Positions 10,412-21,120 of a stretch of DNA of 64,000 bases are shown here, piece by piece. This DNA comes from Hetaerina americana. Lineage: Eukaryota; Arthropoda; Insecta; Odonata; Calopterygidae. Position 1 is the stretch's first letter; every line of letters begins with the position of its first letter. Position numbers and translations under genes: made by a program. The stretch covers positions 13,076,911 through 13,140,910 of the forward strand of contig JAKTNV010000003.1 in NCBI GenBank assembly GCA_022747635.1, given 5' to 3'. The notes under the pieces are model-generated. The model saw nothing but the letters and a program-made list of their open reading frames with translations, ran no database searches and was not told where the DNA came from.

Positions 10412-13254
10412 GCGTTCCTTTCATGTAGTTTTATCTCTGCAGGGTAGGCGCGCCAGAAAAATGGATCACTCCGGACTTGGGGAAATATCATTTAAGAATT
10501 TAGTGGTAGATCCCTCAACTGTTTTGTCAATGAAATTTTGTAAAATAACGATTGAAGGCGATTATTTTCGCGATGAATCTAATGTGATTCGAAATCGGTG
10601 CGCATTCTTAAATTGCCATTCCCGAAGCGAAGTAAAAGGGATAATCAACCAAAACAAGCCTAGAGGAATCAAAGAAAAATCAACGATAACAAGCTCTCCG
10701 AAAATTTTCGAGAGATACGAAGACACGCGGCAAATCTCAGTTTGCTCATTAACTTGAGACTTAAGGGCGAATTGGAAACCGGTAGTGAATCTTCTTTAGT
10801 GGATTTATTTCAATATCGGAAGCGAGAGCGGAAAGGTCCTTGTCCAAAGCCACTCACGAGTGCACGCGTGTTCGAATCCCTGTCGTCGGACGATATAGAA
10901 TTCTATGTTTCTTCCGAAGTGCTGCGGCACTCGCGCCGTTTTTTTTCTACTGGTCGAGGTCAGTCCCAAGGAGGAGTTGGAGAAAAATATATTTTACTGC
11001 AAATGGCATAGGAGGCGCGAGAGAGAGGTAGTGACGGAGAGAGGGTTCTCTGGCCCGAAAGGGGAAAGGGAAGAAGAGCAGTCTGATTTGCCGGCTGACT
11101 CACAGTGGCCGGAGGGCGAAAGAGCCGGCGGGAGGGGGAAAGGAGGAATGGGGCAGGCAGACATGCACGAAGAGGGGAAAGGACGGGTGGAATGGGGGGC
11201 GACGGGAAGGGAGGGGTGGGGGAAATAGCCTCTTCCCCTCACTCTTTCACTCTCTCCTCCACTTCCAGTCGGGGCGCGAGTGAGGCTTCAGTTGCCAGGT
11301 AACCGTCGTTTGGGTATCATCATCCGCAGCGGAAACTCTCTGGTGCCAGCCTTCTTTGTTCCTCATTTGCCTATATTCTTCCACTTAGTGTGTGATCAGT
11401 GGAGCCGCCTGGTGGATCCACTCATCCCAAACTTCAACTTAACGAAGGAGATATCGCATCCTCTTGGTAAGTGTTTCTTAGTTCATTTTATGTTTTTGCT
11501 TGCGTTTCGGTGCTAAGGAACCACCACTGCAGGGCGGAAGGCTGTCTTTCGATAACTACTGGACGGAGTGCACACGTAGGCGGTGTCGCACAGTTAAGCT
11601 CTCGTGAATGTAAGCTTCATCGCGTCTTTTATCTTGAAGCATTTGTTGATGAAAGTAAACCTGTGGAGTTAGGGCGTGTGCATTTAGTCTCCGCGACGGC
11701 GAAAGTGGTAAAAGAGCATCGTAGGTTAAAACGCAGATCAAATCCTTTTACCATTATCAAAACTTTTGGGAGTCTATTCGTTTTTTAGGGTGGGCCTATA
11801 TCGCAATATCCATCCATGGAATAAATTCGCTCTGCATTATGTTTTCCCCCTTTCGTGCCGTTTCTCCACATTAGCAAACTGGCGCTTCCTTTAGTTAGTG
11901 TAAGTTCTGCCGGCCGGCTTGTCAGATCTAATTATTGGGTCTCACGTGGCGAGCGTTTTGCAGTCGTGGGCTCGAATCCTGATTCGGGCGTGGGTGTCCT
12001 TACAATTCGATTATTTTATTCTTAATAATTAAAGTTCATGTAGGTTTATCGAGGAAGGTCGACAGGATCGCTAATTCGCCAACTTGAGTGAATTATTTGA
12101 AAGAAGGCGGCTTGCGATGGGCGCGTTCATGCCCTCGACACTGGGTAGAGAAGACGAGTCAGTTTGCCACGTATTGCACGAAGGACAAGCTCTTCCGTCC
12201 ATCCCCCATCCCCGCCCAGCGAAATGCAGTGGTGAGAGCGTTCTCCTCATCCCATGCCTATTTCTTTCTTATCCATTACGAAGGTGCGGCGTATATAATG
12301 GTGTATCTTCAATTGGCTTGCTGTTAATTCTTTTCCCGGAATTTCCCCCAGACAATTTTCGTATATTTAGACTTATTTCCATGAGCCCGAAAGAAAATTC
12401 ACTCGTCTAGCTTGCGGAACCCCCTGTGGATTTTCTTTTGTTTCGGGCTAACTTTGCAGGGAACGTCCGCGAAATTCGCCTTTCGGCACGCAGGGTACGC
12501 GTGTTGAACATTTTGAGTTCGATTCGCGTGGGAGTGGGACGGGGAGGGTGGGGTCGACGCCAATGCACTCTAAATTCGAAAAGGGTCAGCCTGGCAGGTA
12601 AAAATGTAATGGAAGTTTCATGTTATTAAGTTTTTTAAAAAATGGTTATTAAGATGACGTATGAGAGCTACGTGGATGAGAGACTCCAGCTTTATGCCAC
12701 CCCTTGGGAAAAAGGTTGCCAACCGATTTTGTAGGAATTGCTATCTTAGACTCAGTATCTTCACCCCCGACCGCAAAATTTGCAAATCTCCGCGATTCTG
12801 ACAAAAAAATGAAAGTACTGGGTGAAAGAGTTCAATGAGCGTCGATTTGAATATTTCCTTGAGTAACATTTTTTGAAATGGAAGAAGGAAAGGAAACTAG
12901 TTGGTGACTGTTTTCCTGATAGCGTTATTCTGTACAATTAGAAGAGATTAAATTGAAGATGAAGTCGCTGGTCCATTAATCAACTGCAATAGTGCATGCG
13001 ATTGCGAATTAAGATTTAGTAATAATCTTAAATCTCCAACACCGTAATTGTTTCTCTTATCAAACTCTTATTTTTGCGGGACAAGCGATCTGAATAGTTT
13101 GCCCTTTTAAGTATCCATCCACCGGGATTCATGGTCTTGGTTAAGATACCCACAGGGGCCTGACGTGAACCCACTGGCTCCGTGTCTCCTTCATCTCCTA
13201 CGAGAACGACAAAAGTCGAGATCGTTTTTTTCCTTGGTTTATTTAAGGATGGGT
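10412..13254. other. Spacer with a purine-rich block and weak tRNA-like scraps
   Basis: No gene recognised. About 11016-11225 is a strongly purine-rich, G-rich block followed by a pyrimidine-rich stretch (11226-11270). B-box-like strings occur at about 10870 (GTGTTCGAATCCC) and 11980 (GGCTCGAATCC). A frame at 10460-10756 and several others lack any domain that I can name. Confidence 0.55.
11935..12035 (+). mobile_element. Possible tRNA-derived SINE fragment
   Basis: It contains TCTCACGTGGCGAGCG, then GTGGGCTCGAATCCTGATTC and an A/T-rich tail (TTATTTTATTCTTAATAATT). The B-box-like string and the tail resemble a tRNA-derived SINE, but the fold is poor and there is no second copy in the window. 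Confidence 0.3.
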
Positions 13255-13495
13255 TGGTAAATTTTATTATTTTAGTACCCTTCCAGCCACCGCTAGGGTG
13301 TTTGGCAGGGGGTGAATACACACCAGACTAATTTTGACACGAATATGACCCTACCGCGGTCGAACATTGTTATTCTGATCCCTTATAGTTCGTGGAAAAA
13401 AGACATTTAAAAGTTATCTTTTCTACGCTTGATCTCTCTAACTTGATTTGCATGATCTCCCCTACCGTAGTAAATGGGGGTAGTAATACATTTTC
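13255..13495 (-). mobile_element. Family B CR1/L2-like LINE, 3' end (copy 1)
   Basis: The minus strand begins in the last codons of ORF2, with a DVENVLLPP-like stretch, passes through the GCGGTAGGGTCAT region and the 3' UTR, and ends with the hairpin (about 13280-13310) and an A/T tail. It matches the family B copy at 19613 along its length. Frame changes are present. Confidence 0.8.
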
Positions 13496-14385
13496 AACAT
13501 CACTGCCAAATAGTCGTCCTCCCAAGTACTAGTTCTACAGGAGACAATGGAAAGGGCATTCGGCCACTGACCGGACCGCACGTGGGAGAAGAACTCCATC
13601 CTGCAAAAATCTTGAAGCTATCTCTCACCCGAACCGCATTAGACAGCACTTTCATCCATGAAACCTTTCATCGTTTTGATGAAACTGGCTGTTGCAGGGA
13701 AAAATAAAACTCATTAAACGTTCCATTGCGTGGGAAACTCGTTTAAAATTGTTAAAAAATCTCCTCAAGTATTAATTCCTCTCGTACCTCGAGGTCCACT
13801 TGTTCGAAATAGTCTCTATTTCCATTGCCATGGGAGTGCCATTTGGTTTTAGGTAATGCTAATTGATGGACGTTCGCCTACCTATCCCCTGGTAACCATG
13901 TTTTAAATCCTGTTTATTCGCGTAGGCTTAGCCGCGGGGTCAAGGAACGACATTTTTTTGGTCGCGCCCTCGGCTCTCTCATGTACGCATTCCTGACATA
14001 TTATTTTCGTGCCGCAATGCCATTCAGCCACTAATTCTCAAACGCCAATGCATGAGCGCAGATGAAGGTGGGCTACCATCCCGGTGCGACATTTAATAAT
14101 CGCCGTACCTTATGGAAACTATCTTACTCTCATTTCTGAAATCCACGGGCTTGCGTTTTCTGGTTTACGATGCAATTTTGAGGTGTTCTCAGGATTTTAG
14201 TGAGGACCTCGAAAATCTTTTATTATGGTAATGCATCTAGTGTCTTTTATTATTAGTGATTCATCATTACTGTTACGTCCAAATAAATTTTTGAAGAGTT
14301 ATGGTAGTGTGCTGATTTTTCCAACTAGGATCTCATTCCTTTTTGTATCTCATATCTTAAATTTTCATAAATAATTTACATGACA
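13496..14385. other. Spacer without recognisable gene
   Basis: About 0.9 kb. Nothing supported. Confidence 0.6.
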
Positions 14386-14458
14386 TATTACCCTGAAAGC
14401 CACCGCCAGGGTGTGTGGCTGGGGGTGGTTACACACCAGGCTACCTTTGAAACAAACG
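14386..14458 (-). mobile_element. Family B LINE, 3' hairpin fragment (copy 2)
   Basis: Only the terminal 70 bases are present: ATTACCCTGAAAGCCACCGC, the GGGTGTGTGGC core and TACACACCAG. Everything 5' of the UTR is absent. Confidence 0.75.
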
Positions 14459-16082
14459 AATGAATAGTTCCAAACCAATAACACTCAGATTAATTATCGA
14501 TCGTGTTAAACATCCTTCCGGCATTTTATCGATTTTAGATACAGTCCCAGGTAATGTGTACTTGAGAATAATCTTATTACATGCCCAATGGGTACCGCTT
14601 ATTGACGCATAGTTTACCCCTACCCTTTGGATACGTCTATTGATAACGTATCCGTATATACTGATCGTGGAAAAGTTTCGAAGATTTTTAGGTGGCGCGC
14701 AGACAAGTGGCCGATATTTCCCTTAAGGGAATTTCGAAGGGATCATGGCGGCGGTATCACACGCCCTTTTAGAGTCTCATCGACACCCATGTATAAATTG
14801 GGAGAACCAGACCACATCAATATTTTTAATTTGCACAACCAAATATAGGAATTTAGAAAAGGATAATTACAGAGGTCACACAAAAAGTCACAATTCTATC
14901 ATTTTTGCTTTAAAATATCAGATATAACGCGTATATTTCAAAATGCACTTGACAAATGCGGACATAGAAGCCGCTTGCCTTTGGGTTATTTGGCTAATCC
15001 ATCAACTTCCTGGCGAAAGCTGAGAGAATTATTTAGCAAGAGCTCTTTCCTCTGCGATTTTGAAACGTGAAATTGTAGGAAGGGTTATGTCTCGGAGGAG
15101 ATGATGAACAAGAAGATTGTTGGGAAGAGTTTCACAACTTTGTTTCCATTGCAAACCCTCTCAAATTTGCTGTAATTTTGGAAGCCGATCAAGTGTGGTG
15201 TTCGCCATGGAAGATATACTCGTATATCCAATATATCGCTCGTTGAAATTTCATCTGCTTAATCGTCTTAGGAATCGAGTTATTCTTCTTGGCTCCCAAT
15301 ATTTAGTCATGCCACTGACTTTACAACCAGGCGTCTAGCGTCTTCGACACGGATGCACTTGCTAGCGTGCTTTCCTTTTGCATTCCCTTTTTTGAATGCT
15401 CAAAGTCGGCGATTTTCTTGCATAAGTTGGCATGGTATATCACGGCTGCTGTTGAACTCAAGTCGTGATTGGATTTCGTTTTATTATTCCTCCTCTGGGC
15501 TTTATCTTGAAAGAAACAAAAGTGTTATCATTGAAACAAACAATGGTTTGCCTTCATTAATGCCTGTTGCGGTCAAAATCCATAAAGTCATCCCCCCTCA
15601 CGTTGATTCATCCCGACCCATTCATTTTGTATTAATTGTCCTGAGCTCATTGTTGACCCTGTCATGTAATTTTTAAACCAATATTTTCTTATTAAAAAAA
15701 ACCTTGACGCTTTTAACGCAAATATTTTCAATTGTTGGATGTAGCTATATACTCGACGTCTTTAATTAGCAACTTGTTAGCAGGGCTTTTCTTTTAAGCT
15801 TAAAGTCCGTGAGATAACTTGGTCCTGCACGGAAATCCGACTGCGTCCAATCTCTTGCTCTGATTTCGCCGAGATACAATAAAAAAAATATTTTAGATGC
15901 AGCGCTCATGGTTCCCTCAGTGAAACAATGGGCCATGGGCTGAGAGGTATTACAGATTACAAGGGACGAGAGAAAGTAATGGCTGATGTATGAAGTTCTG
16001 TACCCCAGAAGACGTTAGATCTCGCGTCAGTGTGCTCTCGTTTCATGCAGTCGTACAGGCACACTTTCCTTGGCGGCGTTGT
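14459..16082. other. Spacer without recognisable gene
   Basis: About 1.6 kb of ordinary composition. Short frames on the plus strand (for example 15353-15675) have no recognisable domain. Confidence 0.6.
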
Positions 16083-16372
16083 GTGACACAGGGCTGGTAG
16101 GTAGTGAACACACACCAGACAACTTTTGACCCGAATATGACCCTACCGCGGTCGGACAATGTTATTCCATTGTCACTCGTGGAAGAAAATGTGAAGAAAA
16201 ACCTCCGACCGCGCTAGGGGACATAAGTAAGCATAGCATAAGTAGTCTGGTGTGTAATCACCCCCTGCCCCACACCCTGGCGGTGGCTTATTATTATGTT
16301 TCACTTAATAGTGCCATCCAAGCCACCGCTAGGGTGTGTGGCTAGCCGGGTACTATGTTATAAATAAATAAT
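16083..16372. mobile_element. Inverted pair of family B LINE 3' ends, with a third hairpin
   Basis: Positions 16083-16188 are a minus-strand family B 3' end (ACACACCAGA, then GACCCTACCGCGGTCGGACA). Positions 16195-16300 are a plus-strand 3' end (CTCCGACCGCGCTAGGGGAC, then GTCTGGTGTG, CACCCCCTGCC). The two meet at their 5' sides and can pair. A third hairpin core (16318-16355) lies before the tail ATAAATAAATAATAAG, as if it were inserted into the tail of the plus copy. All parts are degraded. Confidence 0.7.
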
Positions 16373-17839
16373 AAGTATTTTCGCTTTGTCTCGAAGATCG
16401 CGCACCGGATAAATATATTCCAGTCCGAGAGGCAATTAGGGTATAGAGCTCTGTTGATTTCATGTGTTTTGACTCTTAGAGATTTGCATCTAACACGCGG
16501 GAACTACAGTGCGGCGTATCAGCCACTGAATTAATATATTTAATTTATTCGGAGGGGTTTCAAAAAAAGTTTAACGACCTATTTAATCTCCGGGGGCGTC
16601 TCTGCGAAGGGCAAGGAGCATGGGCGCGAATTTTGGTGGCGGGGAGGGGGGGGGGGTGGATGTGTCCCAGCCGGATAGCCGTTGTCGCGGTGTAGGCTTC
16701 GAAGGGGTGAAAGTGGCCGCGGTGTTTTGTTTCCAAAAGCGGACGAGAAAAATAGAGAAGGCGTTCGAACGCGCCCCAGTTGCCCTCTCGAGTGGATTTA
16801 GCTCGGAAAGTCGACATGATGGTGTTGTCGCGGTGTGAGATACACGGCTGTGTTTAAGAGTGAGCGACACACATTTTCCTTCCGCAGGGCCACTGCAATC
16901 ATTCGAGTCTTTTTTTAGGAAGGAAATGAGTGGTTGAAGGTAAATGTGAGGAATGGCCAGAGCTCATTTTGGTCGATGAATGTTTGAAGATTGTCACATC
17001 GTAGTGGGACTGTGACATATTCGGTGAAATATCTTTCATAGCTCAAGAGTTACTCTGTTATGGGAGGAATGTGACGCAATGTGTGGTCAGAAAAAAACTA
17101 GGAAGCCAGGGAAGCCAAAATGTTAGCGGCAACGTCTGGGAATGTAGATTTTCTGTTGAGGAGAAGAGGCAATCTGTGTCGAATGTATGACGGCGCACGC
17201 TGAATTGCAGCTGCTACGTAACTGTTACATTGTGGTGAGTGAATCCTTGGATGATTTTGAATCCCAGACTTCCCCAACGAATGTCGTCGCCCTCTCGGTC
17301 AACTTCCAGCTTCCCCCCTCAACCCGCCCTGCAGAATGTCGTCTTTTTCTATCTCTCCTTCGTCTGAGCAAAATTCTCCCTTCCAGCACGGTCTCTAACG
17401 TCCCACTGCCTCACAATATTTATTCCATTAACTCGTTCCGTTTTCTACCGATTTCCCCCCTCTTCTTATTTAATTCCTGAATCGTACACCAAACCTGTCT
17501 TAGTCTGATTTCTCCTATGGTCCATATTCCAGGAGCAGAATCAAATGGCGCCACTTGGATCTTTTGTGTTCACTCTCTATTGGTTAGAATCACTTGTCAC
17601 TCCTTGTACAGCACGTAGGAGCAGGTATCTAATGATCTAATTTTCTATGGCGTCCTTCGGGATTCTCTACTATTTTTGGCCACCCTGTTAAAATATACTC
17701 TTTCGCCGACTTTCTACTTTTTTAATTTTCCATTTTTTTTAACCCCACTTGTCAAACGTGATAGCAAGGAAATTGTTGATTCTAATGAGTTAGAGTAAGA
17801 TGTATATTTTTTTTTGCTTACCTGATATTTTCCCCCTGT
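16373..17839. other. Spacer with a G-rich block
   Basis: No gene recognised. Positions 16590-16830 are G+C-rich, with a ten-base G run near 16645-16655. Open frames there (both strands) are low-complexity products of base composition. Confidence 0.55.
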
Positions 17840-18388
17840 ATACATCTACATCTACATAATACCCCGCAAGCCGCCGCAAGGGCGTGTCGCGGGGGGTGTT
17901 AGGTCACCAACCGTAAAAAAGAAAAATACTACATGCAAAAAAAAAACAACACGGAAAATTACACCCACAGCAGCGCACACACTCATGCAAAAATCCCTTC
18001 ATCCAATACTCATGCAAACACATAAACCGCAAAACAACTAAAAAACTGCACCCCATGATGCAGCACGAAAGACATCCTACAACACGGAAGCCAGGACACA
18101 ACAAGCAAGAAATTGAGACATCACTACCATATGAAAATGCACCACGAAACACTCTACCCCCAAAGAGTCTCTAAATGGCAGGGAATGGGACCCAACGTTG
18201 CAGGTAGCAGGAATTTGCCCCCGCGGAGAGGGACGAGGGATTGAAAGGGAAACTTAAAAACAGATGAACAGAACATGAATGAAGTCATTCGGAAAGAATG
18301 GGTTATTATAGCAAAACACATAAGGTTAGTGGAAGAGCATGCATTTAAATACAACTAATTATTTTTTAGACGCTGAGGGTGGCATAAT
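17840..18388 (-). mobile_element. Family A LINE, 3' UTR copy (copy 4)
   Basis: It starts in the last codons of ORF2 (ATLSV then TAG, near 18370-18385), and the remainder is the long 3' UTR, the hairpin (about 17860-17898) and a tail of three TAGATG-like units. The first 220 bases of the plus-strand view match 3402-3628; the rest matches 4262-4640, which ties the two subfamilies together. Truncated 5' at about 18388. Confidence 0.85.
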
Positions 18389-19612
18389 TAATATATTCAA
18401 CGTATCCCTATCCAACCGAATAACGGTACGCAACATGAATTTCTCCGGTTAATAACTCAATATTTTGGCCGTAACAAAGGCGCAGCTGATCCCCTAGGTT
18501 GTAAACAGACGAGAATCTTGTTGGACGCTGAATTTTAAGTTTGTTGACCCTTCGTTGCAGTGTTGTAGACATGACGAGAGCCTGCGATGTGGCCACACTA
18601 ATTCATTCGGCCCTAACCAGTCCCCTGAGCCGTTTGGCGTTAAAATCTCGAGTTAATACTAAGCGAAGCATACAGAAATTCTTAGTCCTTCTCATACTGT
18701 TAACATGTGTGCATCAGTGCACTGCTGACCGAGATCATGGACCGAGTTTCTGATTATTCCAAATCCATCATAAGAAGTACTTCCGCTCCGTTTTCACAGT
18801 TTTGTTTCTTGTGCTGTCGTTGTTGCTTGTGCATTTATTTGTATTAATTTCCATGATTTGACACAGATACACATTAATATAGCTTTAATCGTCTAATAGT
18901 GTTACTGCAGTTATCGCAAATTTAGTTGTTTCAGAGCAGGTGCTGTGTGTGTGTTTTGTATTTGAGTTATCACCTGACTTTTTATTGGACTTAATGGACC
19001 GTAGAATTAACTCGTCGATTTCCAACGGGAGTTTCTTAATATACTAATCAGGTATATATGGGTCTCAATTTATCATGAATTTCGGAGTCGTAAAAACTGC
19101 CGTTTTATGCTGACACGGAAAAGATTACTTGGGGATTTTACCGCGCGCGAATTTTTCTGAGGCTGTCATTCAAACAAATAGCTCTGTCACTTGCTAAGGT
19201 TTTAAAATTCTCGTTGCGGTGCCGGCAGTGGTACGGAAAGAGCATTACTGGCATTCCAGCGAAGGAAAAAAGAAAGTGTGACCTTCGTGTCACACTTTCA
19301 GCGGGACACGAGTGAAAAAGAAAGGGAAGGAGGGACGGGGGTCCGAGTTTAAGGAAAAAATAAGTGGAAATAAAACGAGATTTCCTAAGATGTTGCGGGC
19401 TCTAAAAGACAAACGACGTCTTATCGAGGGGAACACCGCGAAGCGGAGAACTTCCGCGGCTGAAAAACAGCTTAGGATATGCACGTACGATATGTGATAT
19501 TAGTCGCGGAAAACAACGGAGACACTTGTTAGAACGCGCGCTTCTAGCTACATACGCTGCGGTGATTGCGTATGTGTATAGGCATGTGTCTGCATATATA
19601 TATTATTTATTT
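18389..19612. other. Spacer with one short hairpin
   Basis: No gene recognised. A perfect 11-bp hairpin lies at 19272-19299 (GAAAGTGTGAC with its complement, 6-base loop). Confidence 0.6.
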
Positions 19613-20600
19613 ATATATACCCTACTGGCCACCACCAGGGTGTGTGGCAGGGAGTGAACACACACCAGAATAATTTTACCCGAACATGGCCTTACCGCGG
19701 TCGAACAATGTTATTATGATCCCCTATCGTTTTTGGAAAAACTGAAATCTTAAATCCATCTGTTCTACACTTAATCTGTCTAATTTTATTAGCATGATCT
19801 TTCATACCGTAGTACGATGGTGGTAGTAATACCTTTTCAACATCACTGATAAAGAGGCTTCCTTCCAATTTATGCCATAGCTTCAATCTGTTATTTAACC
19901 TTCGCTCCGTGAGTGATTCCCTGCCTAGCTGCTCTAATAGTTTGGATACGCTACTAAGTTTATCATAAAAACGTTTTACAATTCTAGCTCCTCTACGCTG
20001 CACGCCATCCAATTCGGCAATTAATCAAACTTCGTGAGGATCCCATATACTTGCAAAATATTCTAAATGAGGCCTAACCACCGACAGATAACATTTCTCT
20101 TGGCCGTTTCATCACATTTACAAAGTACTCTTTTAATAAATCCTACTGTTTTCTTAGCTTGTCCCCATATTCCCCGTATTTGTTTCAGCCAGGAGAGATC
20201 GCGAGTGAGGGTAACGCCTAGGTATTTAACTGAGTCTACACATTCCACTTCGGTGTTCCTAATGCAGCAGGCGTTCGAGTGAGAATTGTTCTTTTTCCAA
20301 AAAATCATGACTACGCACTTTTTTAAGTTTAATTCTAATTGCCAAGTGTCGCACCAGCGTTTTATAGCATTAAGGTCATCTGATAAAGCCGCTGTGTCCG
20401 CAGGATCACGGATATCGTGGTAAACCACTACTTCTTCGGCGAATAAATGTATCTTACTAGTGATTGCGGAGTCAATGTCGTTAAAGTACAATAGGAATAA
20501 AATAAGTCTGATGACACTTCACTGGGGAACACATGAAGTAACTTCTACTGCATTTGAGCTAACTCTATGTATCACTACTCCTTGTACCCGACCATTCAAA
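19613..20600 (-). mobile_element. Family B CR1/L2-like LINE, 5'-truncated (copy 4)
   Basis: This is the longest family B copy. On the minus strand it holds the RT palm and thumb, the C-terminus, a 3' UTR of about 75 bases with the hairpin (about 19620-19655) and a TATATAAATAAATAA tail. The 5' break near 20600 lies just upstream of the GVPQGS motif, almost the same place as in family A copy 1. Confidence 0.85.
19692..20560 (-). pseudogene. Family B reverse transcriptase, C-terminal part, inactive
   Basis: Pieces in order: VEVTSCVPQ and a stop where GVPQGS is expected (about 20530-20560), then YFNDIDSAITSKIHLFAEEVVVYHDI, RWCDTWQLELNLKKC, DSVKYLGVTLTRDLSW, KTVGFIKRVLCKC (20063-20491), and after a frame change DGVQRRGARIV through VFPKTIGDHNNIVRPR (19692-20012). 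The usual FADD is FAEE: both catalytic aspartates read as glutamate. Together with the stop and the frame change this makes it a dead copy. The C-terminus defines family B, since the same NNIVRPR ending is found at 53089. Confidence 0.85.
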
Positions 20601-20639
20601 AAGGTTTAATCCAAACCCGGATATTTTTATCTCTACCAT

Positions 20640-20778
20640 CCTCATTTCTGTACCCATGTGAATGAATATTTGTTCGCCATATGGCGGGTGTTTCGTGCTT
20701 GAAATTGTATGTGCGTAGGTGTGTATGTACATGTGTGTGTGTATATATGTATATATATATACACACACTAAGCACTAT
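20640..20778 (+). repeat. Third copy of the CGCC/GGCG hairpin repeat with TG/TA tract
   Basis: Positions 20655-20712 resemble the end of the 110-bp repeat at 10308: GAATATTTGTTCGCCATATG then GCGGGTGTTTCGTGCTTGAA. A run of TG and TA repeats follows, as it does at 10306. The adjacent (CA)n/(TA)n/(TG)n tract continues to 20858. Confidence 0.65.
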
Positions 20779-20780
20779 AT

Positions 20781-20791
20781 ACCCACCTAAG

Positions 20792-20857
<66 letters not shown>

Positions 20858-20868
20858 CTTAGGTGGGT
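20781..20868. repeat. Microsatellite palindrome (CA)n(TA)n(TG)n with matching unique ends
   Basis: ACCCACCTAAGACAC on the left is the exact complement of GTGTCTTAGGTGGGT on the right, and between them lie (CA)n, (TA)n and (TG)n. The arms differ only in repeat number. The right end overlaps the first bases of the SINE. Confidence 0.9.
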
Positions 20869-21120
20869 CGCGGTAGTCCAGGGGGGACTGCTGACCGGAG
20901 GGTCTCGGGTTCAATTCCCGAGCAAGGCACTCTGGGCACCTGCAGCTCCACCCAACAGCTTTGTGATTTTTCGGGTACCAGATCTTCATGGGAAACCATA
21001 ACCGGCACAGGGAAAGGAACTGGCCCCCCTACCCTGATGTGTGAATATCACACGCCGTCGGGCTTAGAACTGCCTCAACTCTACCATCACTTACCAAACC
21101 GACCTTCGGGTTGATTACTG
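20867..21120 (+). mobile_element. tRNA-derived SINE (copy 2)
   Basis: It begins GTCGCGGTAGTCCAGGGG, has a B box (GGGTTCAATTCC), a body with CACCTGCAGCTCCACCCAAC, TTTTCGGGTACCAGATC and ACCATAACCGGCACAGGGAA, and ends CCTTCGGGTTGATTACTG. It matches 45101-45371 over its whole length, with a deletion of about 15 bases in the tRNA-like head relative to that copy. Confidence 0.85.

Noticed and set aside
13028..13321. A 97-residue minus-strand gene
   Set aside because: Its 5' part lies in the family B 3' hairpin and the rest has no domain.
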